From assembly GCF_019375555.1 (NCBI RefSeq), contig NZ_JAHXDN010000001.1, positions 473,501 to 537,500 of the forward strand: a DNA stretch of 64,000 bases, given 5' to 3'. Source of the DNA: Roseobacter insulae. Its GTDB lineage: Bacteria; Pseudomonadota; Alphaproteobacteria; Rhodobacterales; Rhodobacteraceae. A program made the translations under genes and the position numbers. The notes beneath the pieces are model-generated. The model saw only the letters and a program-made list of their open reading frames with translations, was not told the DNA's origin and did no database searches. How positions within the stretch are numbered: the stretch's first letter is position 1; every line of letters starts with the position of its first letter. Shown in pieces: positions 1-9,400 of this stretch.

Positions 1-1
1 T

Positions 2-139
2 GCCGCTGCCGCGCGGCTGGCAGAGTGGAACCCCGATGCGCAGCAGGCGGTGATCGAAGATGCCGGTCACGGGCTGCCCTATTCCCATACGCCGGACGTG
101 CTGGAACACATCAATGCCTTCACCCATCAATCCGGTTAA
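2..139 (+). CDS. alpha/beta hydrolase, C-terminal fragment (truncated by window start)
   Basis: An open frame enters from the left edge and ends at TAA 137-139, giving 45 residues. It contains an AGHGLPYSHTPDVLEHINAF stretch, which matches the last part of the alpha/beta-hydrolase fold: the catalytic His in a GHG(L)PY context, followed by the final helix that begins near a P(E/D)xxN/H segment. Only this C-terminal end is present, so the substrate cannot be named. Its stop overlaps the stop of the convergent MFS gene by 4 bp. The family call is moderately sure; a specific function is not supportable. Confidence 0.6.
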   Translation, partial: AAAARLAEWNPDAQQAVIEDAGHGLPYSHTPDVLEHINAFTHQSG

Positions 140-1377
140 GCTGTCTGCAAACCTTCCAGACGCCGTTCGCGGATCGGCAGGTGTATGATCGCGCTGAATG
201 CACCCACGCCCACGCCGATCCACCAGACCAGCGTGTAATCTCCGTAGACGTCATACATCCGCCCCCCGAGCCAGACACCGAGGAAGCTGCCCAGCTGATG
301 GCTTAGAAAGACGATGCCATAAAGCGTGCCCATGTATCTCAGCCCGTAGATATGCGCCACGAGACCGGACGTCAGCGGGATCGTCGCAAGCCACAGCATC
401 CCCATGCTGATGGAAAACAAGATGACGCTGGTCGGTGTTATGGGGAAGATAATGAACAGCGCTGCAATCACCGTGCGCCCCAGATAGATGCCCGCCAGCA
501 GGTATTTCTTGGAGTAGTGCTTACCTGCCCAGCCGGCCAGCAGCGTACCGGCAATATTCGCGATCCCGATCAGCGAAATGGCAACCGCTCCGAGGGCCGA
601 CGTTGTGCTGATCCCTATGCTGTCCAACGTGCCACCCGGCATGATTGGCCCGCAAAGCTCTGTCACGAAGGCAGGGAAATGCGCGGTGACAAAGGCGATC
701 TGGTATCCGCAGGAGAAAAAACCGAGGTAGATGAAGGTGTAGGACGGATCGCGGAACGCCTTGATCAGAATTTGCCCGAGACTCTCTTCCAGCTCCGTCT
801 TGGTCGCCATGGCCGGCGCGCGCATCATCGGCAGCGTGAGCAGCACAAGAATAATCGCTGCGGCAAAAAACACGAAGGTCATTTGCCATGTCATGAACCC
901 CAGCATCCATTCCGCCGTGGGCGGGCCGAAAATCTGGCCACCGCTGCCCGCAGCGGAGACGATTGCAAGCGACATGGACCTGTTTTCATCGGAGGCTGCC
1001 CGCGCGACCACCGCCAGAATGACACCAAAGCCTGTCCCGGCGATCCCGAAACCTACCAGCCAGGAATAGAGCTGGTGTTCCATGGGCGTGGTCGACTGCG
1101 CAGTCAGCAGAAGACCAAGCGCATAGACAAGCGCCCCCAGAACAATCGATTTCTTGTCGCCGATCTTTTCCGCCAGGGCGCCGAAAATGGGCTGGCCAAT
1201 GCCCCAGGCGAGGTTTTGGATCGCAATCGCAAGCGAAAATTCGACGCGCAGCCAGCCAAACTCTTCCGCGATCGGAATCTGGAAGACGCCGAAGGTCGAG
1301 CGAATGGCGAAGCTGACAATGATGATCACGCAGCCGACGATAAGCACCGGCGTGAAAAGGGGGGTGCGGGTTTGCAT
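136..1377 (-). CDS. MFS transporter (monocarboxylate/oxalate-formate antiporter-like)
   Basis: This is a 413-aa integral inner-membrane protein with about 12 hydrophobic segments spread over its length, the usual size for the major facilitator superfamily. A short loop between helices 2 and 3 carries a GALAEKIGDKK stretch, which corresponds to the MFS motif A (G-x3-D-R/K-x-G-x-R/K). The overall pattern, with an N-terminal STFGVFQIPIAEEFGW segment followed by a WGIGQPIFG helix, resembles the MCT/oxalate-formate antiporter group. The substrate is therefore probably a small organic anion, but this is inference. It starts at ATG 1375-1377, is divergent from zapE across about 130 bp, and is convergent with the hydrolase fragment. 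Confidence 0.85.
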   Translation of the reverse strand: MQTRTPLFTPVLIVGCVIIIVSFAIRSTFGVFQIPIAEEFGWLRVEFSLAIAIQNLAWGIGQPIFGALAEKIGDKKSIVLGALVYALGLLLTAQSTTPMEHQLYSWLVGFGIAGTGFGVILAVVARAASDENRSMSLAIVSAAGSGGQIFGPPTAEWMLGFMTWQMTFVFFAAAIILVLLTLPMMRAPAMATKTELEESLGQILIKAFRDPSYTFIYLGFFSCGYQIAFVTAHFPAFVTELCGPIMPGGTLDSIGISTTSALGAVAISLIGIANIAGTLLAGWAGKHYSKKYLLAGIYLGRTVIAALFIIFPITPTSVILFSISMGMLWLATIPLTSGLVAHIYGLRYMGTLYGIVFLSHQLGSFLGVWLGGRMYDVYGDYTLVWWIGVGVGAFSAIIHLPIRERRLEGLQTA

Positions 1378-1509
1378 GTGGAAGCCTCCGTTAGGGCAAT
1401 ACTATCGCCGACACCGCACCGGTCAAATCAGCGTTTCTGATCCAGCCATCACAGAAACTGCTGAATGGATGGCCTTTTCTCTGCCACATGCGCGCGCTAT
1501 TGCAGAAGA

Positions 1510-2568
1510 ATGAAATCCTTGGGCGCAATATACGAAAACCTGATCGCAGATGGCGCGTTACAACCGGATGACGCGCAACTGGCGGTGATGCCTGAATTTG
1601 AACGCATCCGCGACGGCCTGAACGTGCCGGTCAGGAAAGGGTTGTTTCGCAAGGCGCCCGAGCCCCCCAAGGGCCTTTACCTCTGGGGCGGGGTCGGGCG
1701 TGGAAAATCCATGCTGATGGATATGTTCGTGGAACACCTGGGCGACATACCGGCCCGCCGCGTGCACTTTCACGCCTTCATGCAAGAGATACACGCGGCC
1801 ATGCACGGGGTGCGCAAGACCGGTGTGGAGGATGCCATCGCCCCGGTTGCGGCGGATGTGGCGGCCTCTGTCAGATTACTAGCCTTCGACGAAATGCAGA
1901 TCACCGACATCACGGATGCGATGATCGTCGGCAGGCTGTTTGAGGCGCTCTTCGCAGATGGCGTTGTCGTTGTAACAACCTCCAACCGGGTGCCCGACGC
2001 CCTGTACAAGGATGGGCTGAACCGCGACCTGTTTCTGCCCTTCATCGACCTGATCAAAGAGCGGATGAATGTCGTGGAACTGATCAGCCCCACCGATTAC
2101 CGGCAGGACAGGCTGGGAGGGCAGCCGGTTTATTTTACGCCTGTCAACGCCGATGCCCGCGCCGAAATGGATCGTGTGTGGCAGGATCTGACGGGCGGGC
2201 GCGGCGAAAAGCTGATCCTGAAGGTCAAGGGCCGCGAGGTTGAAATACCTAGGTTCAGAAACGGTGTCGCCCGGGCCGGATTTCATGATCTCTGCGGCAA
2301 GCCTCTGGGACCTGCGGATTTTCTCGCGCTGGCCGACGCGGTCAGGGTCCTGATGCTTGACAACATCCCCACCCTGTCGCGCAACAATTTCAACGAGGCC
2401 AAACGGTTCGTGACGCTGGTTGACGCCCTGTACGAGGCCAAGGTCAGGCTGATTTGTTCCGCCGCAGCGAAACCTGAGATGCTATACCTCGAAGGTGAAG
2501 GCACATTTGAGTTTGAACGCACCGCATCGCGACTGCGCGAGATGCAATCGGACGGCTGGGGCTTCTAG
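1510..2568 (+). CDS. zapE: cell division protein ZapE (AFG1-like ATPase)
   Basis: This P-loop ATPase of the ZapE/AFG1 family has 352 residues from the chosen start. ZapE in proteobacteria interacts with FtsZ at the constricting septum; the mitochondrial homologue AFG1/LACE1 acts in protein quality control. Walker A is GGVGRGKSML near residues 60-69 and Walker B is LLAFDEMQITD near 120-130. A sensor-1 type TTSNRVPD and the family segment NIPTLSRNNFNEAKRFV are also present. An upstream in-frame ATG at 1465 would add 15 residues of non-conserved sequence; the ATG at 1510 begins the MKSLGAIYENLI segment expected for the family. Its stop overlaps the convergent hypothetical gene. Confidence 0.92.
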   Translation: MKSLGAIYENLIADGALQPDDAQLAVMPEFERIRDGLNVPVRKGLFRKAPEPPKGLYLWGGVGRGKSMLMDMFVEHLGDIPARRVHFHAFMQEIHAAMHGVRKTGVEDAIAPVAADVAASVRLLAFDEMQITDITDAMIVGRLFEALFADGVVVVTTSNRVPDALYKDGLNRDLFLPFIDLIKERMNVVELISPTDYRQDRLGGQPVYFTPVNADARAEMDRVWQDLTGGRGEKLILKVKGREVEIPRFRNGVARAGFHDLCGKPLGPADFLALADAVRVLMLDNIPTLSRNNFNEAKRFVTLVDALYEAKVRLICSAAAKPEMLYLEGEGTFEFERTASRLREMQSDGWGF

Positions 2569-3131
2569 CCTTTTGCTTCGGCCAGAACGACCGCCAACAA
2601 CCTTGGCGTGTCGATTTCTCCGAATGGGGTTGTCAGCGCAATCGGGGCCGCGAACTCACCCCGTGACAGGGCCGCGTTCAGGGCCGCATCGATGTAGGCA
2701 TCGCTCTGCCCTTCCGCCAGCGTCTGAACCAGCACCCTGTGCAAGGCGTCACCCGGCACGGTTGTATGGTTGAACCGGGCAAGCGCCCGTGCGGTGAGAT
2801 GGCCCAGGTCGTGGTTCTTCGCGCTTCGGTCGGTCAGCCGGATGGGTTGGCGCAACTGATGGCTGACCGGGTCACCCGGCGGCACCGGAAGGGCATCCAA
2901 CAGCCCGGTCGTGGCCCGCGTCACCTCCTCGGGCTGGCCCGCCGCGGCAGAGACATATTCCGCACTCCCAGCAGGTTCGGACCGCCAGAACAGGATGGCC
3001 GGAGCCGTCACAGCCCCAAGCAGCAGTACTGTCGCAAGCAGCCACCAGATTGCAAGTGACGGCGCGTGCGGCCGTGTGACCATACGGCTCAAATCAAGTT
3101 CGGGAGAAGGCTCCCGATCTCGCACATTCAT
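2565..3131 (-). CDS. hypothetical single-pass membrane protein
   Basis: I do not recognise a family for this 188-aa protein. It has a charged N-terminus (residues 1-27), one hydrophobic helix at about 28-48 (IWWLLATVLLLGAVTAPAIL), then a soluble region rich in Ala, Leu and Arg, probably periplasmic. The C-terminal half (LARFNHTTVPGDALHRVLVQTLAEGQSDAYIDAALNAA) is helical and reads like a repeat-poor alpha domain. It lies downstream of folC on the same strand but is separated by 147 bp, so co-transcription is possible rather than certain. The stop overlaps the zapE stop convergently. Starting at Met17 rather than Met1 would remove the acidic/basic leader. Confidence 0.6.
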   Translation of the reverse strand: MNVRDREPSPELDLSRMVTRPHAPSLAIWWLLATVLLLGAVTAPAILFWRSEPAGSAEYVSAAAGQPEEVTRATTGLLDALPVPPGDPVSHQLRQPIRLTDRSAKNHDLGHLTARALARFNHTTVPGDALHRVLVQTLAEGQSDAYIDAALNAALSRGEFAAPIALTTPFGEIDTPRLLAVVLAEAKG

Positions 3132-3278
3132 TCAGCTATCCCCCATATGCAGGCCAACCCCACCCAAGAGGTCAGCAACTGCACGTCGTACTCCGCCGCA
3201 ACATATAGGGGTGCGCTTGCCCGCACGTCAACATTGTGCAGGCACTACTAAATCTGGGGTTGTGGAAAACTTCGCAAA

Positions 3279-4553
3279 TCAGCCGTTTTCGCGCAAAATT
3301 GCGCCCGCAAGGTAGAGCGATCCGCAAATCAGGACCCGGGCAGCGGGATCTTTGGACACGATTTGTGCCAGCGCCTCCGGCACGCTGTCCGCGGTGTCTG
3401 CATCAAAGCCTGCAGCCCTTGCTTCTTCGGCCGTGGCCGTGGCGGGAAGGGTATTGGTTTCACCGGGTATGGACACGGCGATCAAACCCTGCGCCACGCG
3501 CGCCAAAGGACGCAGATATCCCCCGATATCCTTGGTCTTTAGCATGCCGCAGATCAGATAGGTGGGCCGATCAGGCAGGGTAGTCAGATGGGCGGCCAGC
3601 GCTTCGCCCGCCGCCGGGTTGTGCCCGCCGTCCAGCCAAAGCTCTATCCCCGGCGCATTCTCCACAAGAGGGCCGGTCGCGAGCTTTTGCATGCGTGCGG
3701 GCCACTGTGCGCCGGTCACCCCTGCCTCGCAGGCGGCGTTATCCAGTCCAAAGTGCCTCAGAACCGCCAGTGCCGCACCGGCGTTCATCACCTGATGCGC
3801 CCCGGGCAGATTGGGCTTCGGCAAATCCAGCAGCCCGGTTTCATCCTGATAGACGATACCGTCGCGTTCGGGGCCAACATGCCAGTGCTGACCATAGGCG
3901 ATCAGGGGAGCGCCAACGCGCGCGGCAACCTTCTCGATGACATCAAGACCCTCTTCCTCCTGAGGAGCCACGACGCAGGGTACATTGCGCTTGAGGATGC
4001 CGGCCTTCTCGAAAGCGATCTGGCCCAGTGTATCACCCAGAAACTGTTGATGATCTACCGAAACAGGCGTGATGACGGTCATTTTCGGATGTGCGATCAC
4101 ATTGGTTGCATCCAGCCGCCCGCCCAGGCCGACCTCCAGCAAGGTGTAATCCGCCCTCGCGCGCGCAAAGGCAAGAAAAGCCGCGCAGGTGGTGATCTCG
4201 AAATACGTGATGGTCTTGCCCTTGTTGGCGGCATAGCACTCGTCCAGCACCGCGGTGAGGTCGGGTTCAGAGATCAGCGATCCGGCGACGCGAATGCGTT
4301 CGTGAAACCGCGCCAGATGCGGGCTGGTGTAGGCATGGACACGATGCCCGGCCGCTTCCAGACCCGCCCGGATCATCGCCTGTGTCGATCCTTTGCCGTT
4401 GGTCCCCGCGATATGGATAACCGGGGGCAGATCGTCCTGCGGGTTCCCGAGGGCATCGAGCAACCGCCACATACGATCCAACGTCAGATCGATGATCTTG
4501 GGGTGCAGGGCCATCATCCGCTCAAGGATGATGTCCGATGATCTGGCGGTCAT
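3279..4553 (-). CDS. folC: bifunctional dihydrofolate synthase / folylpolyglutamate synthase
   Basis: This 424-aa protein is a full-length FolC of the Mur-ligase-like family. It ligates L-glutamate to dihydropteroate and then to tetrahydrofolate in the cytoplasm, using ATP. The P-loop HIAGTNGKGST is at residues 47-57, followed by the TSPHLARFHERIRV substrate loop. The central segment TLLEVGLGGRLDATNVI and the metal/linker segment ITPVSVDHQQFLG are both intact, as is WLDGGHNPAAGEAL in the C-terminal Rossmann domain. Its start overlaps the accD stop by 4 bp (ATGA), so the two genes are translationally coupled, an arrangement common in proteobacteria. Confidence 0.95.
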   Translation of the reverse strand: MTARSSDIILERMMALHPKIIDLTLDRMWRLLDALGNPQDDLPPVIHIAGTNGKGSTQAMIRAGLEAAGHRVHAYTSPHLARFHERIRVAGSLISEPDLTAVLDECYAANKGKTITYFEITTCAAFLAFARARADYTLLEVGLGGRLDATNVIAHPKMTVITPVSVDHQQFLGDTLGQIAFEKAGILKRNVPCVVAPQEEEGLDVIEKVAARVGAPLIAYGQHWHVGPERDGIVYQDETGLLDLPKPNLPGAHQVMNAGAALAVLRHFGLDNAACEAGVTGAQWPARMQKLATGPLVENAPGIELWLDGGHNPAAGEALAAHLTTLPDRPTYLICGMLKTKDIGGYLRPLARVAQGLIAVSIPGETNTLPATATAEEARAAGFDADTADSVPEALAQIVSKDPAARVLICGSLYLAGAILRENG

Positions 4554-5503
4554 TTCTTGGCCGTCTCCGGCGTTGCCCGATCTTCCTCGTCAGACAGCGC
4601 GTGAGGCAGGTCCGCACCCGGTTCGGGTGGTGGCAAATCCCCCCTGACGGCAGGTGGTAATCCGAGCAGCATACGGGTGATGGAAATCAGTTCATCGCGC
4701 ATTTCGCCGCGCGGCGTGACCCGGTCCAGCATACCGTGATCCAGCAGGTACTCCGCCCGCTGGAATCCTTCGGGTAGTTTTTCGCGGATCGTCTGTTCGA
4801 TCACCCGCGGCCCGGCAAAGCAGATCAGAGCATTGGGTTCCGCAATATGAACATCGCCCAACATCGCATAACTGGCGGTGACGCCCCCAGTTGTCGGGTG
4901 GGTCAGAACCACGATGTATGGCAACCCGGCCTCTTTCAGCATTTCCACCGCAACCGTTGTGCGCGGCATCTGCATCAGACTCAGAATCCCCTCCTGCATA
5001 CGCGCCCCACCTGCCGCCGAAAACAGGATAAGCGGGCGCTTCAGCTTTACCGCCTCCTGAGCCGCCGCAATGATGGCATTGCCGACATACATGCCCATCG
5101 ACCCGGCCATGAAGGAGAAATCCTGCGCCGCCGCGACAATCGGTGTGCGGCCGATCTCCCCGCTGGCGACCAGCATCGCTTCGGCCTCATTGGTCTGCTT
5201 CTGCGCTGCCTTCAGGCGGTCCGGATAGCGTTTCTGATCGCGGAAGTTCAGCGGGTCAGGCTTTGGTGCATCGACCTTCACTTCGGTGAAAATGCCACCA
5301 TCGAACAACGCGAGAAACCGGTCTCTCGGTGTGATGTGCATGTGGTGATTGCAATTGGTGCAGACATTCAGGTTGTCGGACACCTCACGGTGGAACAGCA
5401 TCGTTCCGCATTCCGGGCATTTGGTCCACAGGTTGTCCGGTGTTTCGCGGCGCGAAAAGATCGAGTTGATCCGTGGCCGGACGTAGTTGGTGATCCAGTT
5501 CAT
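4550..5503 (-). CDS. accD: acetyl-CoA carboxylase carboxyltransferase subunit beta
   Basis: This 317-aa protein is the beta subunit of the carboxyltransferase that, with AccA, moves the carboxyl group from biotin to acetyl-CoA in the first committed step of fatty-acid synthesis. An N-terminal four-cysteine zinc ribbon is visible (Cys29, Cys32, Cys48, Cys51; CPEC and CTNC). The crotonase-like body follows with FSAAGGARMQEG and the family segment LPYIVVLTHPTTGGVTASYAMLGD. The last 35 residues form a Pro/Glu/Asp-rich tail typical of alphaproteobacterial AccD. It starts at ATG 5501-5503 and heads a two-gene operon with folC. Confidence 0.96.
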   Translation of the reverse strand: MNWITNYVRPRINSIFSRRETPDNLWTKCPECGTMLFHREVSDNLNVCTNCNHHMHITPRDRFLALFDGGIFTEVKVDAPKPDPLNFRDQKRYPDRLKAAQKQTNEAEAMLVASGEIGRTPIVAAAQDFSFMAGSMGMYVGNAIIAAAQEAVKLKRPLILFSAAGGARMQEGILSLMQMPRTTVAVEMLKEAGLPYIVVLTHPTTGGVTASYAMLGDVHIAEPNALICFAGPRVIEQTIREKLPEGFQRAEYLLDHGMLDRVTPRGEMRDELISITRMLLGLPPAVRGDLPPPEPGADLPHALSDEEDRATPETAKK

Positions 5504-5560
5504 GGTTGTTCCTTTGGCGTCCCTTCGCTCTTAAATAGTCAGGTCGCGGGGAAAGTGCAA

Positions 5561-6460
5561 TCAGCGCCGGATCGCCAGACGCGCGCCCAGCCAGCTGACG
5601 ATCATGAAGCCGAAATCCACCGGCAGCCACGCCCGGACGGCCTCGGTATCCTGCAAATTGAAGGGGCTGAGGTAGAGCGCCAGACCCGAGAGGTCATCGG
5701 GCAGGGAGACAATCAGTATGGCGGTGACGTTGTTGACCAAATGCACCGCGATCGCGGGCGCAAGCGTGCCGGCGCGCGCTGTCAGATCCGCCATCAGCAG
5801 GCCGAACACAACCGCCCAGAGCGCGATTGCCGTGGCATTGGAGCCGGCCGCGTCAGGCAAGTAGTGCCCGAACCCGAACAAGACCGCAGGCATCACCATC
5901 CAGACAAGAGGGGATTTGAAGCGGGCCGCCAGTTGCTGCTGGATATAACCGCGAAACAGCACTTCTTCGGCACTGACCTGCACAAAGACCGCAAGGAGCG
6001 ATACGGGCAACAGAAGCACCCACAAACCCAGCTTCATATTGGGCACCAGAGGCGCGCCCATATCCCACGGTGGCAGAAGCCAGATCGCGCCGTTAATCAG
6101 CACCAAGAGGATCAGCACCGCCTGTAACTGCTGCACAAAAAGCCGTCTGTCACCCAGGACCGCGGGTAATCCACGGTGATGCACCACCCTGAGTGCAACC
6201 GCCACGCCCAGCGTCATGAAGCCAAAGCTCAGGAGCATCAGGTACATCGCAAATGGCGTTGAGCCTTCGGTCAGGGTCTGCGCGAACGCTACCGCGTCCT
6301 TGCCCTGCCATGTATAAAGCGTCCGGAACATCGTCTGGTTGCAGATCAGATAGACCCCGGACGCGATGGTCAGCCCCATGATCAGGCGCCAAACCTGCGC
6401 CGATTGGCGCGCCGGGCTTACAAGGCTTTCATGCGCGATGTAGTCATTACGCCTGAACAT
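5561..6460 (-). CDS. CPBP family intramembrane glutamic endopeptidase
   Basis: This protein of about 299 aa has roughly eight membrane segments and the three conserved motifs of the CPBP (CAAX protease/bacteriocin-processing, ABI) family. Motif 1 is EEVLFRGYIQQQL (Glu168-Glu169 when counted from the upstream ATG), motif 2 is FGFGH (about 198-202) and motif 3 is HLVNN (about 243-247). These residues form the glutamate/histidine active site inside the membrane. Substrates are unknown. A GAGGA Shine-Dalgarno sits directly against the ATG at 6469 but nine bases ahead of the ATG at 6460, so the latter is the better start. The gene follows the ABC-cNMP gene by a dozen bases and is probably co-transcribed with it. 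Confidence 0.88.
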   Translation of the reverse strand: MFRRNDYIAHESLVSPARQSAQVWRLIMGLTIASGVYLICNQTMFRTLYTWQGKDAVAFAQTLTEGSTPFAMYLMLLSFGFMTLGVAVALRVVHHRGLPAVLGDRRLFVQQLQAVLILLVLINGAIWLLPPWDMGAPLVPNMKLGLWVLLLPVSLLAVFVQVSAEEVLFRGYIQQQLAARFKSPLVWMVMPAVLFGFGHYLPDAAGSNATAIALWAVVFGLLMADLTARAGTLAPAIAVHLVNNVTAILIVSLPDDLSGLALYLSPFNLQDTEAVRAWLPVDFGFMIVSWLGARLAIRR

Positions 6461-6472
6461 GACATACATTCC

Positions 6473-9400
6473 TCAGGCGTCTTCCGTCGCGGTATCGTCG
6501 TCATTCTGCGGCACGTCAAGCCGCGCCTCACGCAGCAGTTCCGCCGCGCCGGTCAGATGCCCGGCAACGGTGCGCAACAAGCTCATCAATACTGTCGGGT
6601 CCGTTTCGATCACCGACCTGAACTCATCGGCGCCGATGCGCAGGAACTTGGTGTCCTCCCGCGCGATCAGGTCCAACTGCCTTGGCTCGTCCAGAATAAT
6701 CGCCAGATCACCAATGAGACGACCGGGGCCAACTGCCGTCACGTCATGCCAGGTTTCATCGTCATCGCGGTACCCCATCATCGCGTTCCCGGAGAGGCAC
6801 AGGTAGGCGGCATCCGCGCGTTCACCCATCGCGAAAATGCGTTTGCCCTTTTTCGCCGTGTACCACTGCGCAGAGAATGCAAGAAGACGCTGGTTGCGCG
6901 AGTCCAGATCGGAGAACAGGTCGGTACGGGAAATGACGCGAATTTTGCGCCGAAGATCGTCCGAGCCGCTGTCCTCGGTGTCTTGCAAATCCGCCTGCTC
7001 CACACCGTCGATGCGGCCATTGCGAATTTCCACGAAAAGGTCGTATGCGGTGGGGTTCTTGAATTTGTCTTCCAGAAAGATCATCGTGGTGTTTGGCAAC
7101 AAATCCTGCAATTTCGCCCGGGTGCGGACCCGGCTTTCTGAATCATGGCTGGCAAGCACGGTGTCAAGGATCAGCACGTCGGGGCGCTTGATGCCCGCGC
7201 GACTGAACGCGGCGCGTTCCTGAAACGCACTGGCCAGATTGGACCCGCCAAGGCCGGTCTTGATATCCAGAATGGTTTCGGCAACCTGCCTTTTGAGTCC
7301 ATGTTCTTCCAGAACTTCGGCCACGAGATCTTCCACCAACTCGCCCTGCACACCGGCTATCGCGGAAATCTTGCCGTAGAGGGCGTTCTCCATCAGCGTC
7401 AGCCGCGGCAAATAGTTTTCCGGGGCCACCGGCACGAAAAGGCCGCTCATCCGTTCGCGCATTTCATCGCTCTTGGATTTCCGGATCTGCAGGATCTCTT
7501 CCTTGAAGCTGTCCGGAAAACCCGGTCCGATCTGTTCGGCGGTGAATGCAAAAGGCACAGTCAGAAGCAGGGCGAATTCTTCCTCGGTCAAGGCCTGATC
7601 GCCTTTTTCCTGGCGCCGTGTGGCGATATCCACCAACCGCTCATACAGCTCGTCCTCGATGCCCAACGCGGTGAACAGCGGATGGCTCGTGCCGTCCATG
7701 CCAAAGGTCTGGTGCAGCGTTTCGATCAGGGTCTGAGAAATCGCGATCCCCTGTTCCGCTAACCCCAATTCGCTGATCAAGGCGAGGAAATCCTGCTCTG
7801 CCGCGAGGCCACGCTGCGAGATATCGCGTTTTGGAGAGGCAAACATCAGGTTGCCGCCCAGCGGTATCGACGGGTTGAATTCATCCGGATGAAACCGGTT
7901 CACGACACCGTCTAGGCCCCGCTCCACCAGCTTGTCGTAGATTTCGTCGCGCATCTCGACGATGTTCGCCGCCAGCTGTGCGTGGCGCTCGAAGTCCATC
8001 CGCGACTTCAGCGTCAAGCGGAACATCATTTCATCAATGCCCATCGCTTCGACCAGCTGGAACCACCACCCGCGAATTTCCTCTGTCGAGTTCAGACCGG
8101 CAAGGCCCGGGTCCACCCAATCGGCCATAATACTGTCCGGGCTGTTCCCGGATCTCTGCGCCTCGATGCTTTGTTTGTCTTTTTGATTAGGGTCCCAAAG
8201 GACGGTCTTGGGGCTGGACTTCAGCGGCATCAGCAGGTTGTCACCCAAGGTGCCATCAAAGAGATAGGGTCTGGAATGCGCGTAACCTATGCGGGCGGCA
8301 ATAACCGCCTGATGCATGTCGGCAAGGTCGCGTCCGGCAATGGTAACGCTGCCCCTCGTCGGCATGACTTCGCGGGTCAGCACCTCGGCGAAGGCAGTGC
8401 GTTCGATCTGACTTGTCGCCTGAATAGCCACGCGCGCGCCCGCCGGAATCTCAAGGTCGATGTTTTCAAGCACGGCGTTGCCGTCGGAATTGCGCACCGT
8501 GACATTCCTGATGGAAATGGCGCCATCAAGACGGGGAATTTCCTCGGGTTCCCCCTCAAAGAGCTTTTCGTCGATCATGTCCTTGGGCGCAAAGCGTTCG
8601 ACAACGATCTCCCACCGCAAAGACATGTCCTGAACCTGGTTGTAATAGGTCAAAAGCTCCTTCCAGGGAGAACTGAGGTCCTTGTAGGCAGCCAGTGCCG
8701 CCACCAGCGCGCCGACGGTGATGTCGCCGCGAATGGCCAGATAACCCCCGGCCGAGTAAAAGAAAAACGGCGTCAGTTGCGTGATGAAGTTGTTGAGAAA
8801 CTTCATGAAGAACTTTTTCTGGTAGATCTGGAAGCGAATGTTGAAGAGCCGTCCCAACCTGTCGGTGAACACCGCCAGCCGGTACCGAAGACCACCGTTG
8901 GTGCGCAGATCGCCAATGCCCGCCGCGGTCTCGCCGATTTCGGAGGAGAACTGACGGACTTCGACAATACGCTTTTTGTTCAGCTGGTTGATCTGACGCT
9001 GCAGGATCGGGATGACATAGGCCTGAAGCGGGATCAGCGCCACGCCCGCAAGGCCAAACCAGATGCTCTGCGCAAAGAGAAACGCCACGATGATCAGCAT
9101 CTGACCGGCCTGGAAGACAGGCTGCGCGACAGCATCACCCATCAAACCGCCCATCGGCTCCGCCTCGGAGGTGACCATGGACACCAGTTCGCCCTGGCTG
9201 GTGTTGCGGAAATACACGCGCGGGAAGCGCATCATCCGATTGATCAGCTTGTATCTGAACCGTCGCAACAGGCGCTCTGCCAACACTCCCTTCATCGTGT
9301 TCAGCCGCATTTTCAGCAGGCCATGCACCAGGACCGACCCGAGGTACAGAAAACACAGCGCCATGAGGAACTGCGTTTGCGTCATCACCATACCGAAGAC

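Noticed and set aside
352-1440. Long plus-strand open frame opposite the MFS transporter
   Set aside because: High-GC shadow: the antisense protein is Arg/His/Asp/Gln-rich with no fold pattern, while the minus-strand frame has clear MFS helices.
4847-6127. 426-codon plus-strand open frame opposite accD and the CPBP gene
   Set aside because: It spans two convincing minus-strand genes and their gap, and its translation is low in hydrophobic residues with no domain.
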